A stretch of 64,000 nt of DNA, taken from contig JAOEKQ010000003.1 of the NCBI GenBank assembly GCA_028379895.1, forward strand, positions 1 to 64,000, read 5' to 3'. Below, one piece after another: positions 55,256-64,000 of this stretch. The translations under genes were made by a program, and so were the position numbers. Source of the stretch: Burkholderiales bacterium (lineage in GTDB: Bacteria; Pseudomonadota; Gammaproteobacteria; Burkholderiales; Eutrophovitaceae). The notes beneath the pieces were generated by a model. That model was not told the origin of the DNA and ran no database searches. It saw only the letters and a program-made list of their open reading frames with translations. The first letter of the stretch is position 1. Each line of letters starts with the position of its first letter.

Positions 55256-56497
55256 TCAGTCCATGCAAGAAAATACGAGGCTTCCATTTGTACCACCGAA
55301 CCCAAAAGAATTGGAAATTGCCGAACGTATTGGCATCTTTCTAGCATCGTTTGGCACGTAATCTAAGTCGCACTCGGGATCTTGGTCGTTGAGGTTAATT
55401 GTAGGTGGTGCTACTTGATCTTTAATTGCTAGGGCAGTGAAAACTGCTTCAACGCCACCCGCGGCGCCGAGTAAATGACCAATACTCGACTTTGTAGAAC
55501 TAACGACCAAATTATGTGCGTGGTCCCCGAACATCCGTTTGATGGCTACGGTCTCTGCAAGATCACCCAGTGGTGTAGAAGTGCCATGAGCATTAATGTA
55601 GTCAATCTCGTTTGGAGCTATACCACCATTTTTAATTGCATTATTCATGCATCGAGCTGCACCCTCGCCGTCTTCACAAGGAGCCGTTATGTGATTTGCG
55701 TCTGCACTCATGCCATAGCCACTAAGTTCGCAATAGATTTTTGCTCCTCTAGCCTTAGCGTGCTCATATTCTTCAAGCACCATGACGCCTGCGCCTTCGC
55801 CGAGAACGAAGCCGTCGCGCCCTTTATCCCAAGGTCGACTTGCAGACGTTGGATCATCATTCCGTGTGCTCAAGGCTCTGGCTGCTGCAAATCCGCCCAT
55901 ACCCAGTGGTGATACGCAGGACTCAGCCCCGCCCGCCACCATTACATCAACATCTCCATATTCGATGAGACGCGCGGAGTCTCCAATACAATGGGTCGCA
56001 GTGGTACAGGCAGTAACCATTGCTAGACTTGGGCCTTTGAGGCCATAAATAATCGATAAGTTTCCAGAGACCATATTAATAATTGCTCCAGGAATGAAAA
56101 ACGGTGAAATTTTTCTTGGACCGCTCTTTTCTAAAACTTTACCGGTATCTTCAATCAGTGGAAGTCCGCCAATGCCTGACCCTATGTTCACGCCAATACG
56201 TTCCGCATTGTCTGGTTGCTTGGGAAAACCGGCATCCTCAAGTGCCTCAATGCCGGCAGCGAGACCGTAATGAATGAACGTGTCCATCCTACGAGCATCT
56301 TTTGCAGGAATAACAGAGGTGACATCAAAATCTTTAACCTCCCCAGCAATGTGAGAGGAAAATGGAGTGGCATCAAACCTAGTGATGGTATCTATACCGC
56401 AGCTTCCTGCGAGAATATTTTGCCAAGCCTTAGGTACATTGTTTCCTACCGGACAAACAATGCCTAGACCCGTTACGACAACACGACGTCTTGACAC
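55256..56497 (-). CDS. fabF: 3-oxoacyl-ACP synthase II
   Basis: The 413-residue condensing enzyme elongates acyl-ACP with malonyl-ACP. The catalytic Cys lies in VTACTTATHCIG, and the two active-site His in NAHGTSTPLGD and KSSIGHLLGAAG. The start is RRVVVTGLGIVCPVGN-like. It lies 39 bp downstream of acpP, the normal order. Confidence 0.96.
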   Translation of the reverse strand: MSRRRVVVTGLGIVCPVGNNVPKAWQNILAGSCGIDTITRFDATPFSSHIAGEVKDFDVTSVIPAKDARRMDTFIHYGLAAGIEALEDAGFPKQPDNAERIGVNIGSGIGGLPLIEDTGKVLEKSGPRKISPFFIPGAIINMVSGNLSIIYGLKGPSLAMVTACTTATHCIGDSARLIEYGDVDVMVAGGAESCVSPLGMGGFAAARALSTRNDDPTSASRPWDKGRDGFVLGEGAGVMVLEEYEHAKARGAKIYCELSGYGMSADANHITAPCEDGEGAARCMNNAIKNGGIAPNEIDYINAHGTSTPLGDLAETVAIKRMFGDHAHNLVVSSTKSSIGHLLGAAGGVEAVFTALAIKDQVAPPTINLNDQDPECDLDYVPNDARKMPIRSAISNSFGFGGTNGSLVFSCMD

Positions 56498-56536
56498 CTA
56501 CTACTCCTTATAGTGTGGATAGCTCCTCACTATGGT

Positions 56537-56776
56537 TTAGCTATCTTGATTAGAATTAACGTAATCGATAGCCTGTTGAACCGAAGTAATTTTCTCGGCC
56601 TCTTCATCAGGAATTTCACATTCGAACTCTTCCTCGAGTGCCATGACCAATTCCACGGTATCTAATGAATCAGCACCCAGATCATCCACGAAGGTTGATT
56701 CATTTTTTATGTCCGCTTCGTTAACACCCAACTGCTCAGCGACAATTTTCTTGACGCGTTGCTCAATCGATTCCAT
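56537..56776 (-). CDS. acpP: Acyl carrier protein
   Basis: The 79-residue acidic carrier has the phosphopantetheine Ser in [20 protein letters not shown] and is nearly identical to E. coli AcpP in that region. The ATG at 56776 follows GAGGGG. An in-frame TTG two codons earlier is not needed. A short hairpin with a T8 run lies about 20 bp upstream of the gene (56798-56821) and may damp transcription from fabG. Confidence 0.97.
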   Translation of the reverse strand: MESIEQRVKKIVAEQLGVNEADIKNESTFVDDLGADSLDTVELVMALEEEFECEIPDEEAEKITSVQQAIDYVNSNQDS

Positions 56777-56797
56777 GTACAAAACCCCTCAGTTTCT

Positions 56798-56821
56798 AAA
56801 AAAAAGTTATTCAGTGAATAA
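56798..56821 (-). terminator. Candidate weak attenuator between fabG and acpP
   Basis: On the minus strand TTATTC-ACT-GAATAA is followed by C and eight Ts. The stem is A/T only, so it would be weak, but its layout is that of an intrinsic terminator. It lies in the fabG-acpP gap where many bacteria also have an extra acpP promoter. Confidence 0.4.
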
Positions 56822-56868
56822 GCCTCACTAAAGCGCAGTATTTTACCAAATAAAAGCTAACCTTGGTT

Positions 56869-57618
56869 CTATTCCATCAACATACCGCCATTGACATGGA
56901 TCGTTGATCCTGTGATGTATCTTGATAGGTCTGATGAAAGAAATAAAACGGTATTGGCTATATCTGTAACCTCACCTAAACGTCCCAGAGGCACTTGATT
57001 TATTAAGGCTTTTTTTTGTTCCTCAGCAAGGCTTTGAGTCATTTCAGTATCAATGAATCCGGGGGCAACACAGTTCACATTGATATTTCGTCCTCCAAGC
57101 TCTCTGGCTAAAGATTTACTGAATCCGACAATTCCAGCTTTTGCCGCTGCGTAATTCGACTGTCCCGCGTTACCTAAAAAACCAACAACGGACGTTAAAT
57201 TAATTATTCGTCCAGAACGTGCTTTCATCATGTTTCGGCAAACAAGCTTTGAGAGACGATAAACCGACTTAAGGTTTGTGTTCATAATATCGTCCCACTC
57301 GTCCTCTTTCATTCGAATTAGTAAATTATCTCGAGTGATACCTGCGTTATTTATAAGTACTGTGATAGGGCCCAACGTCTTTTCGATATTAGTTACAGTA
57401 TCTTGACACTCGTTAGCTCCAGCAACGTCTAGCCGAAAACCTTGACCGTTAATATGATTTGTTTTAAACATTTCAGTGATTTGAGTAGCGCCCTCATCTG
57501 AGGTAGCCGTACCGGCAACCGTCGCACCGGATAAACCGAGTGTCCTTGCTATTTCCGCGCCAATGCCTCGACTCGCTCCTGTTACAAGGACCACCTCACC
57601 TTTTAAGCTGATGTTCAT
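56869..57618 (-). CDS. fabG: 3-oxoacyl-ACP reductase
   Basis: The 249-residue SDR reduces 3-oxoacyl-ACP with NADPH. It has VTGASRGIGAEIA, NNAGITRDNLL, the triad in LTSVVGFLGNAGQSNYAAAK and the C-terminal YITGSTIHVNGGM. Its ATG overlaps the fabD stop by 4 bp. Confidence 0.96.
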   Translation of the reverse strand: MNISLKGEVVLVTGASRGIGAEIARTLGLSGATVAGTATSDEGATQITEMFKTNHINGQGFRLDVAGANECQDTVTNIEKTLGPITVLINNAGITRDNLLIRMKEDEWDDIMNTNLKSVYRLSKLVCRNMMKARSGRIINLTSVVGFLGNAGQSNYAAAKAGIVGFSKSLARELGGRNINVNCVAPGFIDTEMTQSLAEEQKKALINQVPLGRLGEVTDIANTVLFLSSDLSRYITGSTIHVNGGMLME

Positions 57619-58562
57619 CCGTCACTCCCTGATAATGCATTAATCGCTATCTCCATCTCCTCCATAGAGGCTAGTGAGAGCATATGAAACTCTTTATCTA
57701 TTCGTTTATTTAGTCCTACGATGACTTTTCCGGGGCCGCATTCGAGTCCACAGGTGATACCTGACTTTATGATGTAACGAATTGTTTCAACCCATCTGAC
57801 GGGACTAAATAATTGTTGATATAAACGATCTTTGATATCTTCTGGCGTGGTTGATGGCAACACATTTTGATTATGAATGATCGGTATTTTTGGTATGTTA
57901 ATGGGCGCCTTCTTTAAGGCTGATACAAATAAATCTGCGGCCGGCTTGATCAGGCTGCAATGCGACGGCGTAGCCATAGCTAGCAACATGGCACGTTTAG
58001 CACCCAACGTTTTAGCTTCATCAATCGCTATCTCTACTGTTTCTTTATCACCGGCGATCACAACTTGCCCAGGTGCATTATAGTTTGCAGCTTCAGCAAC
58101 ACCACCATTTTTCAAAACGGCCCGTTCACACGCCACTTTGATGTCTTCGTCGGACAATCCCAGTACTGCTGCCATAGCGCCAACACCAGAGGGAACTGCG
58201 TTTTGCATTAATGTCGAACGTTGTTGAACAAGGGATACTGCATCAGAGAATTCAAGCGCGTCTGCAGCTACCAACGCAGCATATTCGCCAAGACTATGTC
58301 CGGCAAGGATGGCCGGCAACTGTCCGCCGAGTTTTATCCATGCGCGATACATGGCCACGTCGGATATGAGCATGAGCGGTTGGGTAGTGGTTGTTACTGC
58401 AAGTTGATCTTGCGTGCCACTATGAGCGAGTTGCCACATATCTTTTTGCATAATGGACGAAGCTTCTTCGAACGTGTCTTTAACTACGGTCGCATCCGAG
58501 AACGCGTTCATCATACCTACTGATTGAGATCCCTGACCTGGGAATAAAAAAGCAAATGTCAT
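57615..58562 (-). CDS. fabD: Malonyl-CoA:ACP transacylase
   Basis: The protein, about 315 residues, transfers malonyl from CoA to AcpP. It has FLFPGQGSQSVGM, the nucleophile Ser in AGHSLGEYAALVAA and a C-terminal CGPGKVIVGL. The ATG at 58562 starts at the family N-terminus (MTFAFLFPGQG) and follows AAGGAA. A GTG at 58586 would overlap the fabH stop codon. Confidence 0.95.
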   Translation of the reverse strand: MTFAFLFPGQGSQSVGMMNAFSDATVVKDTFEEASSIMQKDMWQLAHSGTQDQLAVTTTTQPLMLISDVAMYRAWIKLGGQLPAILAGHSLGEYAALVAADALEFSDAVSLVQQRSTLMQNAVPSGVGAMAAVLGLSDEDIKVACERAVLKNGGVAEAANYNAPGQVVIAGDKETVEIAIDEAKTLGAKRAMLLAMATPSHCSLIKPAADLFVSALKKAPINIPKIPIIHNQNVLPSTTPEDIKDRLYQQLFSPVRWVETIRYIIKSGITCGLECGPGKVIVGLNKRIDKEFHMLSLASMEEMEIAINALSGSDG

Positions 58563-58585
58563 GAATTCTAATTCCTTATGTTTCA

Positions 58586-59542
58586 CTAAAATTCAAGTAG
58601 AGCGCCGCCCCACGTGAATCCGCCGCCAACTCCGGCTAATAACATGAGATCGCCTTTTTTAAGACGACCGTCACGCACTGCTTCATCAAAGGCCAAAGGA
58701 ATCGATGCCGCTGAGGTATTGCCGTGATGGTCAACCGTAGCAATTAACTTTTCTAAGGGAAGCTTTAGTTTTTTAGCCGTAGATTCCATAATACGAATAT
58801 TAGCCTGGTGTGGAATAAACCAATCAAGATCTTCCACTGTTTTTCCTGAGTCGTTGAGTAGTTCAAGCGCAGTTTCCTCGAAAACTTTTACTGCAAATTT
58901 AAAAACAATCCCACCGTCCATCTGAACCATAGGAGAGCCAACCACTTCGCCGCCCCTCACCCAACCAGGGACACATAAATGCTTGTGAAGCGCCCCATCT
59001 GCATGAATACTTGTTTTTAAAATTCCAGGGCTGTCGGAGCGTGATAGAACCACAGCGCCAGCGCCATCTCCAAATAGAACGCATGTTGTTCGGTCCGTCC
59101 AATCGAGAATACGCGAGTATATTTCAGCGCCTACTATCAGTACATTTTTTGCTTGGCCACTTTTAATAAAAAGATCAGCTATATTCAACGCATAAACGAA
59201 TCCTGAGCATACAGCTTGAACGTCAAACGCGGGACAACTGGGAATTTTTAATTTTGACTGCACAATACACGCTGTGCTCGGAAAAACCATATCGGGTGTT
59301 GTTGTGGCAACAATGATGAGGTCTATTTCACTGTTATTCAATCCAGCTTGCTCAATCGCTTCTTGAGCTGCTTTTTGAGCTAGATCACTAGTAACCTCAT
59401 CATCTCCTGCCATATGGCGCTGCTTTATGCCCGACCGAGATACGATCCATTCGTCATTCGTGTCTACAAATTTCTCGAGATCTTTATTCGTGACAATTTT
59501 TTTCGGAAGGTAACTCCCAGTGCCGATAATTCTTGAATACAT
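58586..59542 (-). CDS. fabH: 3-oxoacyl-ACP synthase III
   Basis: The 318-residue enzyme starts fatty-acid synthesis by condensing acetyl-CoA with malonyl-ACP. The catalytic Cys lies in [12 protein letters not shown], His in [10 protein letters not shown] and Asn in [11 protein letters not shown]. The plsX stop TGA overlaps the ATG at 59542 (TGATG), which fixes the start. Confidence 0.96.
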   Translation of the reverse strand: MYSRIIGTGSYLPKKIVTNKDLEKFVDTNDEWIVSRSGIKQRHMAGDDEVTSDLAQKAAQEAIEQAGLNNSEIDLIIVATTTPDMVFPSTACIVQSKLKIPSCPAFDVQAVCSGFVYALNIADLFIKSGQAKNVLIVGAEIYSRILDWTDRTTCVLFGDGAGAVVLSRSDSPGILKTSIHADGALHKHLCVPGWVRGGEVVGSPMVQMDGGIVFKFAVKVFEETALELLNDSGKTVEDLDWFIPHQANIRIMESTAKKLKLPLEKLIATVDHHGNTSAASIPLAFDEAVRDGRLKKGDLMLLAGVGGGFTWGGALLEF

Positions 59543-60555
59543 CACAACTCTTTCTGTTCAGGCACCTGAATATTATCAGTGATAGCATCAAGCATAGAAT
59601 GCTTCACTTCCTCATAAGCCCTTTGCATTGCAAAGCCCATGCCGTATTGATCAGCCGATCCGTGACTTTTAACGACTATCCCCCGTAAGCCTAATAAGCT
59701 CGCCCCATTATATCTACGATGGTCGACACGCTTTTTGAATTGTTTGATTACGGGAGATGCCAATAATCCTAAGATCTTTGTAAATGTATTACGGTGGAAT
59801 TCTTCTTTCAGGTATTTTCCTAACATTTGAGCTAAACCTTCAGACGTCTTTAATGCGATATTTCCAACAAATCCGTCACAAACAATTACATCTGTAGTTC
59901 CTCTATAAATATCGGTACCCTCGACATTGCCTTTGAAGTTGAGAGAGCTGTGCTTCAGTAGTTCAGAGGCTTCTTTGACCACCTCATTACCTTTAATGTC
60001 CTCTGCTCCGACATTCAACAGTCCTACACTCGGGGAGTCAGAACCTCCGCTCGAAGCAACAAGGCAGCTTCCCATAACTGCAAATTGAAATAAGTTCTCG
60101 GCAGAGCAGTCAACATTCGCACCAAGATCCAGCATGCAGACCTGACCTTTATGAGTCGGCAGGAACGAGGCAATTGCTGGACGTTCAATGCCTGGAAGCA
60201 TTTTAAGCACAAACCTTGAGATGGCCATAAGTGCGCCCGTATTTCCGGCGCTGACGCACGCATTTGCTGATCCAGCTTTCATTAAATCTATAGCGACTCG
60301 CATAGATGAGTTTTTTTTAGTGCGTAGTGCTTGAGCAGGACCCTCATCCATACTGATAACCTCCTCAGCATGGATAACATTCACTCGGCTAGCGTCGTGA
60401 GGATATCGGCTGAGGCTTCTTTTTATTTCATCCGATTTGCCCACTAGTATCACTTGGGTATCTGGATGAGACTCAATAAAATGAATTGCCGCAGGCACTG
60501 TCACCTTAACGCCGTGGTCTCCCCCCATGCAATCAATTGCTATTTTTATGGTCAT
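59542..60555 (-). CDS. plsX: Phosphate acyltransferase PlsX
   Basis: The 337-residue enzyme makes acyl-phosphate from acyl-ACP for phospholipid synthesis. Typical segments are [47 protein letters not shown] and [16 protein letters not shown]. It lies between rpmF and fabH in the standard fatty-acid cluster. Confidence 0.95.
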   Translation of the reverse strand: MTIKIAIDCMGGDHGVKVTVPAAIHFIESHPDTQVILVGKSDEIKRSLSRYPHDASRVNVIHAEEVISMDEGPAQALRTKKNSSMRVAIDLMKAGSANACVSAGNTGALMAISRFVLKMLPGIERPAIASFLPTHKGQVCMLDLGANVDCSAENLFQFAVMGSCLVASSGGSDSPSVGLLNVGAEDIKGNEVVKEASELLKHSSLNFKGNVEGTDIYRGTTDVIVCDGFVGNIALKTSEGLAQMLGKYLKEEFHRNTFTKILGLLASPVIKQFKKRVDHRRYNGASLLGLRGIVVKSHGSADQYGMGFAMQRAYEEVKHSMLDAITDNIQVPEQKEL

Positions 60556-60617
60556 TAGTTTTACGCCGATCTCTTATCGACAAAGCGACTTACTTGATCC
60601 AAATCTGTCCCAAGTAA

Positions 60618-60629
60618 TTGGCATGCCAA
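60618..60629. repeat. 12-bp perfect palindrome before plsX
   Basis: TTGGCATGCCAA lies in the rpmF-plsX gap, about 65 bp upstream of plsX. It could be a dimeric regulator site. A 12-bp palindrome is expected several times by chance in a window this size, so the call is weak. Confidence 0.2.
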
Positions 60630-60661
60630 ATTAGTCAGGCACTTAACATGCCCGTAGAAAT

Positions 60662-60841
60662 TTAATCGTCGTTTTTTTGAATGACTTTCTTGCCACGATA
60701 AAAGCCATTGGGGCTAATGTGGTGACGAAGGTGAGTTTCACCAGTGCTTGGCTCAACCGCTATTGATGGACTAGATAACGAATCATGAGCACGACGCATG
60801 TTTCGTCGAGACGGTGAAACTTTAGTTTTTTGTACAGCCAT
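60662..60841 (-). CDS. rpmF: 50S ribosomal protein L32
   Basis: The 59-residue protein has the bL32 start [20 protein letters not shown] and a C-terminal [14 protein letters not shown]. It is the normal length. It lacks the CxxC zinc pair found in some L32 forms. GGAG lies upstream of the ATG. It lies between yceD and plsX, the conserved order. Confidence 0.96.
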   Translation of the reverse strand: MAVQKTKVSPSRRNMRRAHDSLSSPSIAVEPSTGETHLRHHISPNGFYRGKKVIQKNDD

Positions 60842-60876
60842 TTGTCATTACTCCAAATTTTCTAGTTTTAAAATAC

Positions 60877-61359
60877 CTATTTCAGTCCTTTAAATGGACT
60901 TGTTAAACTGGTGTGTTCACTTGAAATTTGAGGACTTTCACAATCCCCATCCTCATGAAGCGGAACCATCGGTAATGCCAGCAAGAGTTCATCTTCAACA
61001 AAACTGACAACATCTAGCTCTTTTTCAGCGATTATGGTATTCACGTCTTGCTCTTCCTGACCGATGTCACAAAGCTGATCCTCTCTCGTGACTATTATAA
61101 ACCGACTGCGCGAATTAATCTGTAAATCAAAGAAACCAAGACACCGTTGGCAAGTCTGCTGTAATCCGCTTAGAATCTCGATATCAACAAATGGTTTACC
61201 GTCTTCTTGTACTCCGCCGGTGACGTTTGCCGTGACGATGTCATTTACGATCACTGACTCTTCGGTTAGTCTCGAAAAGTCTTCTGGCCTAAGTTGAAGT
61301 GTTTGATGTTGTGCTTTATGTGCAAACTCTAATGTGTCAATGACGGGTCGTTTAATCAT
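60877..61359 (-). CDS. yceD: YceD (DUF177) family protein
   Basis: The 160-residue protein has the family segment LQQTCQRCLGFF and the C-terminal FVEDELLLALPMVPLHE followed by a Cys. In other bacteria YceD is linked to 23S rRNA and large-subunit maturation. It precedes rpmF by 35 bp and is probably cotranscribed. Confidence 0.93.
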   Translation of the reverse strand: MIKRPVIDTLEFAHKAQHQTLQLRPEDFSRLTEESVIVNDIVTANVTGGVQEDGKPFVDIEILSGLQQTCQRCLGFFDLQINSRSRFIIVTREDQLCDIGQEEQDVNTIIAEKELDVVSFVEDELLLALPMVPLHEDGDCESPQISSEHTSLTSPFKGLK

Positions 61360-61421
61360 AGCGCGCGCATAATATTGAGTATATGTGTATTTGTCAAAGT
61401 TTTATCTATTTATAGTGAATC

Positions 61422-62018
61422 ATGAGTTCAGAGGCTAATCCAATTATTATTCTCGCTTCAACGTCAATTTACCGCAAAGATTTGTTGGAGCGCATTTGTT
61501 CGGGTATTCAAGTTGAGTCACCTAACGTTGATGAAACCCCCTTGGACCAAGAAAGCCCCTCAGCATGTGCTGAACGCTTATCCATATCTAAAGCGCGTTC
61601 CATCGCTGAGTCTAAGAAAGGTGGGCATATTGTTATTGGCTCTGATCAAGTTGCGGAGTGTGAGGGCCGCTGGCTTTCTAAACCTGGAACAATATCTAAC
61701 GCTATCGACCAGCTGCAATACGCAAGCGGACGGACCGCCATTTTCTACACCGGTTTATGCCTGTGGGATACAAATACACATCTGTATCACTCCGAGGTAA
61801 TACATACCGAAGTGGCATTCCGAGTGCTGGAGTTAGCAGAGATTAAACGCTACGTCGCAAAAGAGGATGTTCTAGGTTGTGCTGGCAGCGCTAAGTCAGA
61901 AGGCTTAGGAATCACTCTTTTAGATTCCATACTCGGCCCAGATCCTACGGCACTGGTAGGTTTGCCACTCATTGCTCTATCTAAGGCGCTGAGGAAGCAT
62001 GGTGTTCGCCTACCGTAA
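61422..62018 (+). CDS. Maf-family nucleotide pyrophosphatase (YceF type)
   Basis: The 198-residue protein has ILASTSIYRKDLLERI, VDETPLDQESPSACAERLSI and VIGSDQVAECEGRWLSKPGT, then TAIFYTGLCLWD. The pattern is nearest to YceF, which hydrolyses 7-methyl-GTP. It is transcribed opposite to its neighbours, whereas maf normally lies in the same direction as sppA and yceD. Confidence 0.88.
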   Translation: MSSEANPIIILASTSIYRKDLLERICSGIQVESPNVDETPLDQESPSACAERLSISKARSIAESKKGGHIVIGSDQVAECEGRWLSKPGTISNAIDQLQYASGRTAIFYTGLCLWDTNTHLYHSEVIHTEVAFRVLELAEIKRYVAKEDVLGCAGSAKSEGLGITLLDSILGPDPTALVGLPLIALSKALRKHGVRLP

Positions 62019-62035
62019 TTCTTAACAGTACGGTT

Positions 62036-62944
62036 CTAATATAAGTTGTAACCCATTGTTTTATATAATATTTCTGCGCCAAATTTTCTTACTATCCGCT
62101 CGCCGAAGCCTTCTTGTATTGAATAGTTAATTACCTCTTGGGCTCCAATTATGTCTCTGGACACAGATAAAACACTTCCATAACCGTCAACTAGACCGAG
62201 TTCTATGCTTTGTTCTCCAGTCCAGACTAACCCAGAAAAAATGTCTGGATTCTGTTGGAGACGCTCTCCTCTGCCGGCGGTCACGGCGTCAATAAACTGT
62301 TTGTGAATATTGTCCAATATTGATTTAGCGTGTCTTTGTTGCGCAGGCTTCATCGGAGAAAATGGATCAAGGAATGCTTTATTTTCTCCGGCAGTCAGCA
62401 AACGGCGTTTAATTCCCAAAGAATCTAGAGCCTCTGTAAATTCAAATCCGTCCATCCTCACCCCAATCGAACCAACGATACTGGACGGAGCAACATATAT
62501 TTGATCAACTGCAACCGCTACGTAATAACCCCCTGACGCGCAGATATCTTCTACAACCGCATAAACCGGCATCTCAGCATTGAGACTGCGTAAACGTCGA
62601 ATCTCTTGATTTATCAGCTCCGATTGCACTGGGCTGCCACCAGGGCTATTAATGCGAATGATGATACCTTTTACATTTTTGTTACTAAAAGCTCTCTCAA
62701 GACCCTCTATCACATCGTAGGCATTTGCCGGCGCGCCAGATGCAATGACACCGTTTACGTCTACAACCGCGGTATGTGGCCCCGTATTTTTAGAGCCGTT
62801 ATCACGCGTTAATGTGAAGAAGATTAAAGCGGCTATTAACAAATAAGTAAAACGAAAGAATATTTTCCATCGCCTTGCCCGTCGCTGTTCTATAAGCGAA
62901 TCCCGCGCTAATTCGGATAAGGTGTTTTGTTCTATAGAATCCAT
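62036..62944 (-). CDS. sppA: Signal peptide peptidase SppA
   Basis: The 302-residue membrane-bound Ser/Lys protease degrades cleaved signal peptides. An N-terminal membrane helix (IFFRFTYLLIAALIFFTL) precedes IIIRINSPGGSPVQS. The nucleophile Ser is in DICASGGYYVAVAVDQIY and the general-base Lys in LTAGENKAFLDPFSPM. It is the short (about 36-kDa) form. Confidence 0.93.
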   Translation of the reverse strand: MDSIEQNTLSELARDSLIEQRRARRWKIFFRFTYLLIAALIFFTLTRDNGSKNTGPHTAVVDVNGVIASGAPANAYDVIEGLERAFSNKNVKGIIIRINSPGGSPVQSELINQEIRRLRSLNAEMPVYAVVEDICASGGYYVAVAVDQIYVAPSSIVGSIGVRMDGFEFTEALDSLGIKRRLLTAGENKAFLDPFSPMKPAQQRHAKSILDNIHKQFIDAVTAGRGERLQQNPDIFSGLVWTGEQSIELGLVDGYGSVLSVSRDIIGAQEVINYSIQEGFGERIVRKFGAEILYKTMGYNLY

Positions 62945-62980
62945 AAAATCTGCTCGTGGTGGTTAAAAGTAAGCGTAAGC

Positions 62981-63334
62981 TTAGGCGCTAGATAAAAGAT
63001 ACACGCGATCTTGATCCTCAACAATTTCAAGTTTTGTTAAGAAAGCGCCCTTACAGGGTCCGCCGATACACTCTCCGGTGTCAGGAAGATACGAAGCCCC
63101 ATGTGTTGCACATATAAGGAGCTCTGAATCCTCATCAAAAAATTGTCCGTGTTGCCAATCAAGTTCAACTTGAATATGCGCACATCGATTAAGATAACCA
63201 AAAACGTCACCATTATGGCGAATGACGAAAGCCTGCATGTCATTTCCATCGGTGTCTTGGGTGACAAATCGGTACCCGTTACCGGCATCGAGTAAATCCG
63301 AGGATGCACAAATTAACCGTTTTTCAAAAGCCAC
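62981..63334 (-). CDS. Rieske [2Fe-2S] protein
   Basis: The 117-residue protein has the Rieske ligands: CAH in LNRCAHIQVELDW and CATH in ICATHGASYLPDTGEC, with the GGPCKGAF loop after it. It is a small soluble ferredoxin-like electron carrier of uncertain partner. It overlaps the HAD gene by 22 bp, and such a pair near sppA occurs in other gammaproteobacteria. Confidence 0.9.
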   Translation of the reverse strand: MAFEKRLICASSDLLDAGNGYRFVTQDTDGNDMQAFVIRHNGDVFGYLNRCAHIQVELDWQHGQFFDEDSELLICATHGASYLPDTGECIGGPCKGAFLTKLEIVEDQDRVYLLSSA

Positions 63335-63966
63335 GCCATCAATTCCTCAAAACTATCCACACAAACTAACGGATTAAGGGCGATGAGCTTATCTTTTTCA
63401 TGTGCACCGTAGGTTACACCTATACTCTTTACCCCAGCATTTTCGGCAAGAAGTAGGTCATGTGTGGTGTCGCCTATCATGAGGGTTCTCTCACAGGTGA
63501 CTCCTAGGTCATCCATAATAAAATTAAGCATGTCGGGATTAGGTTTGGGAAACCCTTCATCGCCGCATCGGGTGGTGGCAAAAAGGTCGCCGAAATTAAC
63601 TTTGCTAAGAGCTCGGTCAAGCCCCTCACGACTCTTGCCGGTTGCAACCGCCAATAAATAATTGTTTTGCTTTAAATGTTGAAGGCCTTCCAAAACATTT
63701 TTAAACGAATGAATCGTTTTGTCAGCATCTAGGAAATGGTGCCGATATCGATCAACTATGCCTGAATGCTGCTCTTTTGAAAGGTCTGGAGATAAATAAT
63801 TAAACGTATCAACGAGTCCAAGACCAATTACGTGTTTTGATGCGGAGTCGTTTGGCACAGGCAAATCGTTATCGGCATATGCTTTTTGAATACATTGTGC
63901 AATGTGCGCAGTCGAATCAACAAGAGTCCCGTCCCAATCGAATACGATTAAATCATAATTATTCAT
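63313..63966 (-). CDS. HAD-superfamily hydrolase, phosphoglycolate-phosphatase like
   Basis: The 217-residue phosphatase has the nucleophile motif VFDWDGTLVDS, the motif II region VATGKSREGL, motif III with FPKPNPDML and motif IV IGDTTHDLLLA. The helical cap between residues 15 and 85 fits the Gph type. It lies just after the gene that enters from the right edge, as the HAD gene follows rluC in related genomes. Confidence 0.9.
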   Translation of the reverse strand: MNNYDLIVFDWDGTLVDSTAHIAQCIQKAYADNDLPVPNDSASKHVIGLGLVDTFNYLSPDLSKEQHSGIVDRYRHHFLDADKTIHSFKNVLEGLQHLKQNNYLLAVATGKSREGLDRALSKVNFGDLFATTRCGDEGFPKPNPDMLNFIMDDLGVTCERTLMIGDTTHDLLLAENAGVKSIGVTYGAHEKDKLIALNPLVCVDSFEELMAWLLKNG

Positions 63967-63970
63967 TTCA

Positions 63971-64000
63971 TTATCTTGCTCTCTTTAATAAACGACTCAT
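63971..64000 (-). CDS. 3' end of a gene, probably rluC
   Basis: Only the last nine codons (ending LLKRAR) and a TAA stop are in the window. The identity is inferred only from the conserved order rluC-HAD-sppA. Confidence 0.3.
   Translation of the reverse strand: MSRLLKRAR

Overview
The window looks like chromosomal DNA of a free-living gammaproteobacterium, AT-leaning and gene-dense, and probably aquatic (inference). The evidence is gene order. It carries thrS-infC-rpmI-rplT-pheST-ihfA, surE-pcm-nlpD, nadB divergent from rpoE-rseA-rseB-mucD-lepA-lepB-rnc-era-recO-pdxJ-acpS-nagZ, uvrC-pgsA-tRNA(Gly,Cys,Leu), and rpmF-plsX-fabH-fabD-fabG-acpP-fabF-mltG-tmk-holB-tatD. A photolyase, a family 5 uracil-DNA glycosylase and UvrC suggest exposure to light or DNA damage. 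I see no integrase, transposase, phage gene or CRISPR array.

Layout. Positions 1-5916: two exported proteins of unknown function on the minus strand, then a plus-strand set of a ThDP enzyme of the acetolactate synthase type, an aldehyde dehydrogenase and a DUF481-like outer-membrane barrel. Positions 6051-15811: translation and nucleoid genes, a tRNA-Pro(GGG), then surE-pcm-nlpD. infC uses a rare AUA start behind a perfect Shine-Dalgarno. rpoS is absent after nlpD. Positions 15852-19175 (minus): NRDE protein, ygfZ, nadB. Positions 19287-30185 (plus): the sigma-E envelope-stress module with a likely self-activated promoter, then lepA through nagZ. Positions 30182-35676: efp (minus) with an unusual tip loop, then DNA repair, pgsA, a three-tRNA operon with a strong promoter, and a SpoU-type RNA methylase. 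Positions 35860-39040: two tandem Sel1-repeat paralogues, a DUF411 protein and a photolyase. Positions 39206-42588: a complete dTDP-L-rhamnose set (rfbBDAC).

Positions 42618-51811 form an accessory block with long AT-rich gaps. It holds an SDR enzyme, a 779-residue FecR-domain protein with acidic repeats and a cadherin-like domain, a small secreted protein with eight cysteines, a HIT protein, a mandelate-racemase relative whose catalytic base is changed, two more exported proteins, a TauD-type dioxygenase and a single-domain voltage-gated cation channel. Positions 51803-64000 (mostly minus) return to the core fatty-acid and replication cluster. pabC and pilZ are missing from their usual places and maf is inverted within the cluster.

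Several start codons were reassigned from family alignment, stop/start overlaps or Shine-Dalgarno position: infC, rpmI, pheS, surE, rpoE, ygfZ, rfbD, acpP, fabD and fabH. All functions are read from motifs and remembered family features; no search was run.
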